A DNA stretch of 64,000 bases, taken from positions 665,779-729,778 of the forward strand of contig QXEO01001592.1 of NCBI GenBank assembly GCA_007115705.1, given 5' to 3'. Below, in pieces: positions 10,152 to 21,690 of the stretch. This DNA comes from Dactylis glomerata. Taxonomy: Eukaryota > Streptophyta > Magnoliopsida > Poales > Poaceae. The position numbers and the translations under genes are program-made. The notes under the pieces were generated by a model. It did not search any database. It saw nothing but the letters and a program-made list of their open reading frames with translations, and had not been told where the DNA came from. Position 1 is the first letter of the stretch. Each line of letters opens with the position of its first letter.

Positions 10152-10775
10152 TCCCTGATGAATAGTTGTCAGTTGCTTTCTTGAAGAATATTGGTCATCG
10201 GATGGTGGCATATTCTCTGATGACTACGTATGACTGGTGATCATTGAAAGCGAGCGAATTCGGTTGGAGTTTCCTCTTTGGGAATTATCTCCTGTAACAA
10301 GCAATTTCTCGTTTAGGACAAATCTCCTTTGGCAGTGGAAGCGACTGTTCTGTACTTCTCCTGGGCAAATCTCCTTTGGCTAAACCTACCTATTGTTCTG
10401 GGCAAATCTCCTTTGGCAAACCTACCTATAGCTATTCTCGGCAAATCTCCTTTGGCAAAACTCCCTATAGTTCTTTCGATCTCCTTATTCATATCCTGCT
10501 GCTTCCGATTGCTCCCTGGACAAATCTCCTTTGGCATTATAAGCTTTAGCTATAGGTTTCTACTTAGACACATCTCATTCAGTTCGACCTTTAGCTTCAT
10601 AGTCCTATCTGGGCAAATCTCCTTTGGCACTAAGTATTACTGTTTTCCTTATTTCCCATTTGGGCAAATCTCCTTTGGCGGTTACTGGTACTCTATCAGG
10701 GAATTCTCCTTTGGCATTAGCACTCAAGTGTGCTGACTGTACACATTGGTCCGAGCCTCAACCTGCTGTTCAAAG
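10142..10775 (+). other. PHO2: PHO2 5'UTR exon 2, carrying the miR399 sites
   Basis: The exon is bounded by the acceptor ...TTACAG| at 10141 and the donor CAAAG|GTTGTT (GT at 10776-10777). It has no long open frame on the plus strand and is dominated by the miR399 site array. The next intron (10776-10908) ends in TTGCAG, after which the main ATG follows within 12 bases. Confidence 0.75.
10278..10716 (+). promoter_or_regulatory. Array of miR399 target sites in the PHO2 5'UTR
   Basis: The core GGCAAATCTCCTTTGGC, or close variants, is complementary to miR399 (UGCCAAAGGAGAUUUGCCC class). Sites: 10314-10334 (variant start TAGGACAAATC), 10361-10381, 10398-10418 (full match), 10437-10457, 10516-10536 (GGACAAATC), 10609-10629 (full match), 10660-10680, and 10697-10716. 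The last reads CAGGGAATTCTCCTTTGGCA and fits the other miR399 isoform (AATTCTCC type) with one missing base. Decayed units are visible at about 10278-10298, 10471-10491 and 10564-10584. Counting these, the spacing is 34-51 nt throughout. Multiple miR399 sites in the 5'UTR are the established hallmark of PHO2: under phosphate starvation miR399 directs cleavage and loss of PHO2 mRNA. Confidence 0.95.
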
Positions 10776-10919
10776 GTTGTTCTTTACTTTATCGCATTAA
10801 CACAGGACACGGCTTATTCCGAAAAGGTGGGCACGGATTTAATCTAATATTTCTAAACAACATTGTTCATTTCATATCATTCAAAACTGACCAAATTTAG
10901 TGTTGCAGGGTTTGTAAAC

Positions 10920-13900
10920 ATGGATTTGTTTGTAATTGACTCAGACAGTGAGTCATACACTGGAACCAGTGACAGTGAGGACCAAGAAGATTGTGAATTT
11001 ACGTACAGCGACCATGCACAGAGCATCTTATCAAGCTTGGATGAGAGCATCGGCAAGATTGATGATTTCCTTATGTTCGAAAGGGGGTTTCTCCACGGAG
11101 ACGTAGTCTGCCATGTATCTGATCCCTCAGGTCAGTTGGGCCGCGTTGTTGGGGTTGAAATGTTTGTGGACTTGGAGACAAACTCTGGTGATATAATAAA
11201 AGATGTCAACAGCAAGCAGCTTTCAAGAGTGAGATCCTTTGTCTCTGGTGACTGCGTGGTCATGGGACCATGGATTGGGCGGGTGATCAGGGCATTTGAC
11301 CTGGTTACCGTTGTGTTCAGTGACGGTGCAAAGTGCGAAATGCTGTTAAGAGACTCTGAGGTACTGAAGCCCATTCCTCCAATCCATTTTGAAGATGCAC
11401 CTTATTTCTACTACCCAAGCCAACGTGTGAGGATAGCTCATCCCACCGTTTCCAAGTCGGGAACATGGTTGTCTGGATCATGGAGGGCCAGTCGGGATGA
11501 AGGTGTTGTCTCTCATGTTGATGTGGGTCTTGTGCATGTGAACTGGATAACCTCAGTGACAAATGTTTGGGGCGATCGATCATCAAGTCCTTCAAACTTT
11601 CAGGATCCAAAGAACCTCACATTGCTTTCATGCTTCCCTTATGCTAATTGGCAGTTGGGTGATTGGTGCACTCTCTCTGCTGGCAGGGATGTAAGTCTTG
11701 GGGTAACGGATTCTGTGGAGCCTTGCTTCCCAAGTGAAGACCGTAAGCCTTGTTCTCGGTATTCTCAAACATATGTCGTTGCCAAGACAAAGAGCAATTT
11801 TGATGTTCTGTGGCAAAATGGAACTGCATCTCTTGGGCTAGAACCCCACAACTTGGCTCCCGTCAGCACCCCAGGTGATCATGATTTTTGGCCGGGGCAA
11901 TTTGTCCTGGAGAAACTGGCAGTAGAGGAGGCTACTGAATGCCAGCGGATTGGGATAGTGAGGAATGTGGATGCACATCAGCGGACTGTAAATGTAAAAT
12001 GGATTATTCAGGTGGATAATGACATTGCCAGATATGGAGGTGGCGCCACTGAGGAGACAGTGAGTGCTTATGAGCTAGTAGAGCACCCGGATTTCTCTTT
12101 TTGGACTGGTGAAGTCGTTATTAGATCGGCTCTCAACATCGACAAGTCTGAAGCAGATCTCACCAATGGAACCATGACAGTTAGCAGGAAAAGTTTGGAT
12201 ACCTCCTCTGGCTTCTTATCATGCATTGGCAATGTTGTTGGGTATAAAGATGAAGGAATTGAAGTTCAATGGGCTAGTGGCGTGGTATCCAAGGTAAGCT
12301 TATCTGTGAGTTGGCTTTATTCCTTTTTTGTGTTTTAATATAATTTTTTGCCCATCTTTTCTAAATACATGGTCTGTCCAAACTATTGGTAAATCTTTCT
12401 CCCTTTTATCAATTTCAGGCGCAACATTTTGAAATAATTGGATTAGAGAGGCTTCTGGATAATTCCCTGGAATCAATGAATGAGGTGCATATTTCTGTTG
12501 ATGACGATGCTGAGCAGGACAAAATTCACCATGAGAGTACAAAGGTCAGCTTGTGTTGCATTTTTCATTATACTGTTTGTTAGTAACATCTATTGAAATT
12601 TAAGCAACAACTTAATGTTTTCACCCAGAATGCTCTGGAAGAATCTGCTGAGGACTGCACTGGTTCATTTCGCAATGCTTTCATCTTCTCCAAAACAGCT
12701 TTTGATTTTCTGACAAATGTGGCTTCTAGTTTGTTTGGTGCTCATGATTCTACACCATCTAGCTCAGTAAGTTAAATATCTTGCTAAATAATTTATTTCA
12801 ATTTACGCAACTCTAAGATGAAGTTTTTCTCCCAGGTTACTGCAGATCCTCAGTATCAAATTGTGAAGACAGCAGAGCTACATTCATCTGCAGAAGATTT
12901 TCCGGAAGAAAAACATATCATTGAGTTGGTGACACAGCTTGAGAAGCCACAGTTACCTTCAGAAATGGACACAAAACGATTTGATGTTGTCGTGGACTGT
13001 TCTGATCATCACTTTGTGAAAGAAAGTGGCCATGAAAATGTAATACTTTGCCTAATGCAACTTTATTTATTTATTTTGAAGCTGTAGCAGCTATTGTAGT
13101 ATGCACAATTCTTATAATCGTTAATTCTTGATCTGTTAGGTTAAAAGAGGTTGGCTGAAGAAGATACGACAGGACTGGACAATCTTACAAAATGATTTAC
13201 CAGGTTTGCTTTTCTCTTCATTTTGTACTCCATTACAATTCTACATGGAACTAAATCTTGGCATTGACCCATTGCAACTAAACTTTTGGCATACATTTAT
13301 TATTTTTTGACAAATAAACTATAGGGAAGGGTCTGACAGTAACAACATATGTTTTTCATAACTTGGTATCATGTTTTTTTCTATCACAACATACTATTAA
13401 TAATCTTATATACCACCACTCAGTATTTTTTTGTGTGTTGCACATACTTGGAAATCTTTCATGCTGCAAGCTTATATTAATTGCTTTGTGGTTGGAAATA
13501 AGTTATATGATCTAAACTTCGCAGGATAGAATAGCATGCCAGGGTTCCTTTCTAAGAAAAATGTTTGGCGTCTTTATGAGATGATTGGTGTTAGAAAGGC
13601 TTAGCTTATGTAGCTATATATGGCGTCTTGTCGATTATTATTTCGAGCATGATTGCTAAACTGTCAAAGATGAAAAGTTAAAATGTTTGAACAGAACATG
13701 CATTCACTTGTGAGTTGTGAGAGTTCTTCCCTTCCTTTCCTTATAAAACTAAGAAGTTCACAAAATTACAGCTAGAATTATGGCAACTAGAACTAAAAAT
13801 TTAAATTAGTCATTTTAGAAATATAAATACTCTGGAAAAATCTAGTGTATATTGGCCTTTTTATACGTTTAATAAATCCCTTCAATATCATCTTGACTTC

Positions 13901-15104
13901 AAAATCACTTGTTTGCAAATTGTAAGAGCAACTTATGTAGTAAAAAAAATCCTTTTTACTAGATTTAGTAGAAAGCAATATTTATGAAATAACTGATGGA
14001 ACCATCAAATGTATTTTCTGGTACGGCACTTACATGGTGCTCTGTGCTGCTATGCAGATGATATCCATGTTAGAGTTTATGAGGAAAGGATGGATCTTCT
14101 GAGAGCTTGCATTGTTGGGGCAGCTGGAACACCTTATCATGATAATTTATTCTTCTTTGATATTTTGTTTCCACCTGATTATCCTCATGAACCACCTGTA
14201 AGTTATTCTTTTCTGTGTTCTTGCATGTATCTTCCTATTGAGATTATCTAGCTGCTGAACAGTAACTTTCTTTTTGCCAGTCTGTGCACTATCACTCTGG
14301 AGGCCTCCGTCTGAACCCAAACTTGTATGAATCGGGCAAAGTATGTCTAAGCCTACTCAAGACATGGGCAGGAACTGGTAATGAGGTTTGGAATCCAGAT
14401 GGCTCGACTGTTCTTCAGCTGCTGCTATCCCTTCAGGCTCTTGTGCTCAACGAGAAGCCTTACTTCAATGAGGCAGGCTACGACAAATTTGTGGGGAAAG
14501 CTGATGGAGAGAAGAACTCCATCACTTACAATGAGAATGCTTTCTTGTTGTCGTGCAAGTCGATGATGTACATTCTGCACAAACCACCAAAGGCAAGTCA
14601 CCAACTCTGTAAATTTTGTACTTAACGAATAGTCTGAATATCTTATGTATGAAAAACTGATATGGCTCAACTAAATTTTTGTAGCATTTATTAAATTATA
14701 GAACTAAATGCTACCTAGAAGTTAGAATGCTTTGAGTCCCAAGTATAACATCAGATTTCTTCATTGTATCTAAACAACCTATAGTTTCCTATGTTCAGCT
14801 GTACCTTTCAGTCTTCAGAGGAGCAATATGTGTACTGAATAATATTAACAGGCTTCTCCCCCTTGTCCTCATCCAGCATTTTGAAAAGTTTGTCAAGGAG
14901 CACTTCACTTGCCGCGCGCCGCACATCTTGGAAGCCTGTGATGCTTACCTCAGTGGTGATCTTGTGGGCCATGCACACGACACTGCATACGTATCAGATG
15001 ACGGCTGCAAGAACTGCTCGATGGGGTTCAAGATCATGCTTGGCAAGCTACTGCCGAAGCTCATCGCAGCCTTCTCTGAAGCTGGGATCGCCTGCAGCCA
15101 GTAG
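10920..15104 (+). CDS. PHO2: PHO2/UBC24, E2-type ubiquitin conjugase of phosphate homeostasis
   Basis: The product lowers phosphate uptake and root-to-shoot loading. In the family it acts at endomembranes with ubiquitin to remove PHT1 transporters and PHO1. Coding exons inferred from splice signals and phase: 10920-12293, 12419-12544, 12629-12766, 12836-13039, 13140-13203, 14058-14197, 14281-14592, 14877-15104. They join to 861 codons plus TAG; other cereal and Arabidopsis proteins are about 880-910. The start MDLFVIDSDSESYTG follows an acceptor directly. The first 600 residues are acidic and rich in repeated short beta motifs. The UBC fold occupies about residues 615-770 and contains VRVYEERMDLLRA, FFFDILFPPDYPHEPP and LNPNLYESGKVCLSLL, with catalytic Cys at codon 14344-14346 (residue about 704). 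The tail has NCSMGFKIMLGKLLPKL. The miR399 array upstream makes the assignment firm. The last intron has a GC donor. Confidence 0.95.
14593..14876 (+). other. GC-AG intron in PHO2 (last intron)
   Basis: Exon 9 ends ...KPPK and the intron begins AAG|GCAAGT, the consensus of rare GC donors. It ends CATCCAG|CATTTTG. Only this join keeps the frame (KPPK then HFEKFVKEHF). The nearest GT, four bases downstream, would shift the frame. Confidence 0.75.
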
Positions 15105-15180
15105 CTTCAGAGGAAGCGCGCCTCCTGCGCCATGACAACAACACTCCATAACACGACACTGGTATTGTATAGATTTTTGC

Positions 15181-15186
15181 AATAAA
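15181..15186 (+). terminator. Polyadenylation signal of PHO2
   Basis: AATAAA lies 77 bases after the stop codon in a T-rich 3'UTR. Further TGTAA-rich sequence continues to about 15460, so the exact cleavage site is not known. Confidence 0.5.
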
Positions 15187-16371
15187 ATGATGCTTGGTAT
15201 ATATGATAGTTATGCTGTGTCACATGCATAGCTTGTAAAGTGGGAACATTTTGTGTGATTGGTGAACTGAGATGCTGCCACAGATGAGACAGGCAGCTGG
15301 TTTGGTTGGTGCTGTGTGTTGGAAGTGTGATGAAATTATGTAAATTTGTGTATCTGTAGTTTGACAAAGAAGCCCTGCACTAGCTACCACAGTGCGAAAC
15401 ACAAGCGGGCTAAAATGATACTTATTGTAATGGTTCTTGTTTGTAATTGATTGTACATGTGCATTTAATCTCGTACGCGGTAGTAGTAACATAACTGCGC
15501 TGCCAAAAACTCGGTTTGATCTGGGTCCTTGTTGCGGAGAACTGAAGGCCTCTACTTGAGTTCTCCATCCTCCTTGTCTTGCTGGTGTGGTCGGGGAAAG
15601 GCATGGTGGTTGCTTGTTCGATTGTCGTCACCAACCTATGGCGACAAACCGGTATCTCAATTAAGCCGTGGTAGTAGGACATAAACTAGAACAACTCTTA
15701 GATATTCAGACTATTCGTTAAGATATTCAGACTATTCTAGATCCGTGCATTTCAGTTCCGGCTATAGCCTCTGACTCAAATCCATGTATCCACGCTTGTA
15801 CATGACAAGTTAGACAAATAAGAATTGCATCGAGAAAGAAAAAAGTCATCTCAACACAAGAGCAGACAAATATTAGAATAAATATGAGATGTAGAAATTG
15901 TTTGTCTACAAGACATATAAATTCAACAATAATACTAGCTTATTCAATCCACATAAATTCCTCGAAATACAAAGTCACTAGACACGATATATAGATTCCC
16001 ACCCCAAGCAGCAGGCCTCCTCCAATCGATGGCAACATGATTACACAAGACTTAACTATAAAAGACACGGATAACGTGATGTGGGCGATCTAACATAACG
16101 ACAACATATCCGGTGCTCCATACGCTTTGGGTGCTACCTATTTTCTTTGGAATCTAGACTATCCAATCTAAATGAAAGAATAGGATCAAACATGGACTCT
16201 ATATCTGCCCCCAACCATGAGGTATATGCAAAGTAGCCCCTCATATTTCTCTTATCGTGACACACGATCCAACCTATTCTAACTTCATTATGTGTCTCTT
16301 GTTCTCTGGATTCAAATCACCCCCAAATCGAAGCTAGGTTGGCAAAGGCTATGTAGCACTAGATATGTTCT
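15187..16371. other. PHO2 3' flank and intergenic DNA
   Basis: There is no gene that I can support here. A short direct repeat (AGATATTCAGACTATTC) occurs twice near 15700-15735. Confidence 0.5.
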
Positions 16372-16442
16372 CATAACATAACATAACATTACATTACATT
16401 ACATTACATTACATTACAACATAACATAACATAACATAACAT
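16372..16442 (+). repeat. Pentanucleotide microsatellite (CATAA)n(CATTA)n(CATAA)n
   Basis: About 71 bp of five-base units: CATAA copies, then about six CATTA copies, then CATAA copies again. The symmetric switch suggests that a variant unit arose and expanded in the middle. Confidence 0.9.
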
Positions 16443-16486
16443 CAGACACTGCTTAGACTTAACTAGAAGGCACAAGATAATCTATA

Positions 16487-16723
16487 CTCCGTCTATTTCA
16501 ATGAATAAAGCTTATATAATTTTTGAAAATTCAAGTAAAATAAAGTTTGATCAATCTTTTAAAAAAAACTATCAACAACTATAATGCCATATTGATATTA
16601 TAGGAAAACATATTTCATGATGTATCAACCGCTATAGATTTTGTAATATACATATTAATGATTTATTCTAAAAACTTGGTCAAACTTTTAAAATATAACC
16701 CTTATACATTTGAATTGAGGCAG
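16487..16723. mobile_element. Stowaway-like (Tc1/mariner) MITE
   Basis: An AT-rich 237-bp element lies between TA dinucleotides (16485-16486 and 16724-16725). The ends CTCCGTCTATTTCAA and (inverted) CTGCCTCAATTCAA form imperfect terminal inverted repeats of the CTCCCTCCGT family. Confidence 0.75.
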
Positions 16724-16759
16724 TAGATATACGATGCATATTAAGCTGCATGGCTTCGG

Positions 16760-16941
16760 GCAGGGACAGAGACAAGGGGGTGAGCGGGGCCTATGCCCCT
16801 CCTATGATTGTGAATTTCATGGGAAGATTAGTCATGCTAGCTCCTTGCTTAAGATAATTTAGCTAGCTCCCCTCATCAAGATCACACGCAATAATTAGTA
16901 TAGCCTTGTCCCCCTTGAGATTAGCTTCTGGCTCTGTCCCC
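16760..16941. mobile_element. hAT-type MITE with 8-bp target duplication
   Basis: The 182-bp element is flanked on both sides by GGCTTCGG (16752-16759 and 16942-16949), the 8-bp TSD typical of hAT elements. The termini GCAGGGACAGAG and, inverted, GGGGACAGAGCCA match over GGGACAGAG. No transposase is present. Confidence 0.8.
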
Positions 16942-16949
16942 GGCTTCGG

Positions 16950-18029
16950 ACCTCACTTGTTAAGGATTCGGTGACCCACTCCCATGTTCCAAGCCAAGTC
17001 AATTCTCATTTTAACCTTAAGTAGGTGCTAGCTTACCCATCTATCCATTTAGTCTATATAAGTGAAAGTTTAATCATTATACTTACGAGTTGACAAAAAG
17101 ATTAATAAACAGGTTCTCATATGTCCCATGTGTTAATTTATATTACACATTTGGTGCGTCTTCGTAAAAAATCATATATGTTGTGCACCATGGGGACTAG
17201 CCAGCCCATAGGGGTTGCACCACATGTTATGAGCACCTATGCTCCACCGACTCTTCGTCAAGCCTGCATCGAGCAGGCGCCCAACATCAGATCACGAAGG
17301 TATAATCCAAATTGATTGCAAAAATGGATTAATTGTTCAACTTTCTTTTAAATTTTGTGGATTGCATAATTTTTAGATTTTGACTATGGTGTGGATTTCC
17401 CTCCTGAGAGTTGAGCTGGCATGCTATATCCGACCAATATTGATACTCTTGGATTGGAGACTTATTGACTACACTGTAGGGAGACAAGAAAGTCGGTGAT
17501 CCCACTTTATCATGACCCAACTATGATGCACACCCGATGTGCCACACGTCATCATCTTTCTTGAAGAACGAACGAAGAAAAATTGGCTTCCGAATTGGTC
17601 GTCGCTGATGCCATGGACATCGCCAACCATCGGCGTGCAAGGTCGTGATGAGGAAGCACGATCGGCCCTGCTAGTCGCTGCTCCTCGCAGTGCACCATAC
17701 GTTGCCGGCCCTGCTGGCCGTGCCGCTACACACGCTGTTAGCCTAGCTAGCCACGCCGAGCTCCTGCCATGCCCCCCCCCCCCCCCCCCCCACGATCGTC
17801 GCACATCAACCCAGTCAGCAAGCTGCTCCCGCATCGTGCCTGCGTGCGCCCGCCTTTGTGTGGCTCTGCTGCCTGTGCACCTCAGCCCCCCTCCTCCAAT
17901 GGCCAGGGAGGCTGCCTCCCTCCATACACAAGTGCCGCCAACCATACCCGCGCACACCATGACCATCTCTCGGCCGTGATGGCCGGTTAGAGCTTGACCA
18001 CCCACGTGTGGCTCATCGTGTTCATCGTT
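16950..18029. other. Intergenic DNA with a GC-rich patch and a poly-C run
   Basis: The GC-rich patch at 17540-18000 gives open frames on both strands that look compositional; none has a domain or homologue that I recognise. A run of 20 C lies at 17772-17791 and may be a site of assembly uncertainty. Confidence 0.45.
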
Positions 18030-19550
18030 GATGCAAGTAAAATGCATCCATGAACTTTGTAGCTTGTTAGATTACATTCCTTTATATTTGAGAGTGAAAT
18101 AAGGTCCTAAACATGTTTTACATTGTTTTGGGGATTTTTCACATGATCCCTTTTTTATTTTAACTCTGCGGAACAAATCACTCTTGTTGTGTATTTTTTG
18201 AGTTTTATCAACAATCTGGACGTCAAACGGGCCCAATCTTTTTGGAGCATCATTTTTTCACGGAAATACATCAGAATCTCATGAGGGGAAAAAGAGGGTG
18301 CTCCACACGTCCAGACTTCCTGGTCGTGTGGGTCTCCCTATCTCCGCCGTGTGGGCCCTTCCGCCTCTCATTTGACTCCAAATATGCTTCCTGACCTAAA
18401 ACCGACTATATGTATGGCCCCTTCGGCGAGATAGCGAGGAGATAGTTGAAAAATATATAATACATGAAACGGATTAGCCGACTGTGAGGATAGAGGTGAG
18501 ATGCTGCCAGAGTCTCCCATAGTTGCCCTTAGACTCTATCAACACCATATCCTTCGTCACCATGATAAAGAGGGAGTAGTTCATCCATGGATTAGGTGTT
18601 TTTGTGGAAGTAACTTGTATCAATCTCTCTCCATGTGCTTCACTAATTAGGGTCACATAAGTTGTCTATCATGATTGTGACCATATTTGTATTACCTCTA
18701 TGGTGCATCTTTTGATATTGAGATGATTTATGAGATGTAAACTACTAGTTGTTATTGATGTATTGATAGATGTATATATGTTACCCCATTCATGTATGAT
18801 TTGTTCTGATCAAACTTGTGTGCATTAGTTTGAGTAATCTGGTTGTATGCATAGGAGAGTGACAGAATTTCTAGGCGCTTCCGTGATTTTACATTCTAGT
18901 TGATTGCCACACTAGGAAGAATGGAATGCTTGTGCTATTTCCCACCTAGTGGCAGAAAATATAGTCGTGTTTGTTCATTGTAGTGCAATTAATATTCAAC
19001 ATCAGTACTTAATGCAATGCTCTGTTAGTTTTTAAATATAGCATGTGGAAGTTTTCCCTTGCTGTAGGTGTATTAGAGGGTTGTGTTGTGTCAAATCTAG
19101 ACCTGGACCATGATATAATGCCCATGTTTATCAATAACTTCACATTTGCTTGCATGCTCTTAATTTTTTTGTGAAGCTTTACTACCACCACTATGTCCGA
19201 GAGAGAGAGAGAGGTCAAGTGAAACCATGTTCACTTTCCACTTTTATCTATAAGAAACACATTCTACACTACTTTTTATGCGCTCCTATTTTAGTGATAA
19301 AAATCCAAAAATACAAAAAAAAATTATGAGTGCCTGACAAACACTCTAGTGGACTGGCGACACAAAACTTTTGTTTCATATTGCAGGTTGCTTGAAAGGA
19401 CAAGGAATAGGTCCACCAGTTTGTCCGAGAGTTTGATATGAACCTTCGAGTCACCCTTGTGGGGAAAACTATGCTTGCTACATCACTCTATGTTTGGAGT
19501 CCCAACTAGTGGCAATTCAAGAAGTATAATTGTTGCCATCAAAAACTTTT
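18030..19550 (+). repeat. Probable 5' LTR of the outer gypsy element
   Basis: This long non-coding stretch ends just before the primer binding site GGCGCCGTTGCCGGGGA. It contains a TATA-like ACTATATGTATGG near 18405 and a (GA)n run near 19200. The 5' limit is inferred from where the character of the sequence changes, and there is no second copy in the window to fix it. Confidence 0.5.
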
Positions 19551-19554
19551 TGCA

Positions 19555-19571
19555 GGCGCCGTTGCCGGGGA
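19555..19571 (+). promoter_or_regulatory. Primer binding site (tRNA-Asp type)
   Basis: GGCGCCGTTGCCGGGGA is complementary to the 3' end of plant tRNA-Asp, the usual primer of many grass gypsy elements. Confidence 0.75.
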
Positions 19572-19863
19572 TAAAGTAGTTCATTCATAATCTTGCTAAA
19601 GGCAAAGTTTGCGGAGATCTTATTGCTAAGGTAGTATTGGTTGTGGGTCTTCTTTGTTTCTCTAGACTTTGCAATAGCTTTCTTTTCAGTTTTATTTTTG
19701 TTTGCTTGCTTGTTTTTGCTTTTCTCTTATATTAGAAAACCAATAAAAATAATGTAGTACTTATGCTTGTTTGCAAGGATGGTGAAGAATTTTGTTCCAT
19801 GTCCACCAAACAACTCCACATCAGCCATCCCACAATCTGTGCCACTTGATCTAGGTCTTAATA

Positions 19864-20231
19864 TTGTTGAATCTATTTTGTATTGATGGGTTCAATGGAA
19901 AAACCAAATATGATCTTGTGTGGCATATTTTTAAGTTCAATAAAAGATGTGGAAATGTGAATCTAAATGGTGTGAGTGGTGATATTATTAAAGCAATATT
20001 TCCCTATAGTATGTATGGAGAAGCAAGAGTTTGGGCTAATAAATGGCATAAATATAGCTATTTGGTTAATCTTAAATTTGTGTCTATGGAAAAAATATAA
20101 GTCTCCTAATATTGTTACTCCAAATAAAGGAGTAGTGTTGATATTTAAACAAAAATATGTAGAAACTCTTGTAGATGCTTGAGAAAGAGTTAAAATGCTT
20201 ATAAACGCCATTGATCATGGTCTTTCGGGAT
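19864..20231 (+). pseudogene. gag remnant of the outer gypsy element
   Basis: Plus-strand frames contain FNGKTKYDLVWHIFKFNKRC and FPYSMYGEARVWANKWH, which resemble the retrotransposon gag alpha-helical region of gypsy elements. Stops and frame changes follow at about 20098 and 20180. The frame is then interrupted by the inner element at 20232. Confidence 0.6.
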
Positions 20232-20575
20232 TGACGAGGGTTAACTCGGCAAATGTCCTAGATGAAGGACTTAGGATCGGGGGAAGAGGGCGTCGGATGA
20301 ACTCGACGGTAGAGGTTAGCCAAATAAGGCGTGATTATGTGTGTATCGAGAATAAGCGTGGTACTCAATTGGCTCAATCTCAATTTGTCCCTGGCCGGCC
20401 TCTCCTGGCTCCTATATATAGGTGGCCAGGTCTCAAGGATCCGGTCGGGTTCAATACAAATTACAGTGTCCATATAAGATATCAACTCGTATTTCGACTA
20501 TGCCTATGACTGGGCCTAGCTTAACGGGCCTTAGGGGTACAAAGATAATGGGCTCTATTAGCTATACCCTTGTCA
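20232..20575 (-). repeat. 3' LTR of the gypsy element (344 bp)
   Basis: It is the same length as the copy at 36892-37235, has TGAC...GTCA ends, and GGGAT stands outside it. It is the 3' LTR because the element reads on the minus strand. Confidence 0.95.
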
Positions 20576-21690
20576 GTAGCCCCTAAGATTCTACCAAAAT
20601 TGTAGGTTCAGGTGGAATCTCAAATCTTCATATCTTTGACTTGATCAATCTTCGACTTCTTCTTTTTCCTGTACTCATTTAAACAACTCAGATTATTTTA
20701 TTTCTCAAGGGGATTTTGGTTAACAAGCCTGACATCTCTAACGGATCAGGAAACCAGTTAACTGCCGGAGCAGAAACTTGCTACCTACTTCAGACTTAAG
20801 CCCCTGGACTTGAGTCCGGTACCTAGTCTAACCTAATCTTTTGCCGCATTTAGGTCTTACAAAGAAAGGATTCCAGTAATTCTCAGGGTACCCAGTGCGT
20901 CCACCGGGATTTTTCTTTGCATCGTGGATACGAAAAATTACTAGCAGAGCTCATTCACGTGCGTATACTAGGACATGCAGGACAGATCCTGAGGTCTTAC
21001 CTTCATGATTTTTACAATCACGGCATTCAAGCATTTATCACGATGACTAAGCTCGAGGTTCATGAATTTTGTTTGTAAGCCTTGTTTGATGGTTTCAATG
21101 CCGAAAATCTTCGAGTTGTTTTTTCAACTAGTCGCAAATCTCTCCCGATGGTAGTGGAGTAGTGATATCACTTTGGTTGATGTTGTCGATAATGAAGTCA
21201 ATGTTTTCTATCATCATCGGGTGCATGACCAGTGCTCCCGATGGTAGTAGCCCCCGAGGCTATAGGCAAAAGTTTTTCGAGTATAGGCTCAAGCATACTG
21301 TCATCTCGTCTTTCTAGCTTTTGTTGTTCTTTGTGTTAATTTTGTCGGGTGCGCGACTAGCTCTCCCGATGGGAGTAGCCCCCGAGGCTATAAGGGGGAT
21401 GCTTCCAGTCTATTATAGACTCAAATATCTCTTTTGTACAACTTCTCTTTGTGGAATTTATTAAATCCTTCTTCTCCCATTCCTTTTGACGGAATATTGG
21501 AGGCCCGTGATTTAGTTGGACCTTTAGTTTGCAAAGGCCCACTAAAGGTAACTTATAAGTAAGGGCCCCTTGTATCACCAGGGAAAACCGTAATTCCTGC
21601 ACTGCAGGTCTTCTTCGCCGCATCATCTTCATCCCCCAAATCTTGCTTAGGGTTTCTTCCACTCTTGCCAATCTATTAGCGGATCTTCTG

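Noticed and set aside
10313..10537. Minus-strand frame with repeated AKGDLPR units that looks like a repeat protein
   Set aside because: It is the antisense reading of the miR399 site array; the repeated peptide is forced by the repeated target sites.
10314..10716. Regularly spaced 20-nt repeats suggesting a CRISPR array
   Set aside because: This is a plant 5'UTR; the repeats are miR399 targets with uneven spacers and lie directly upstream of PHO2.
17469..18047. 192-codon minus-strand frame and overlapping 146-codon plus-strand frame
   Set aside because: Both come from a GC-rich patch with a poly-C run, overlap each other on opposite strands and have no recognisable domain.
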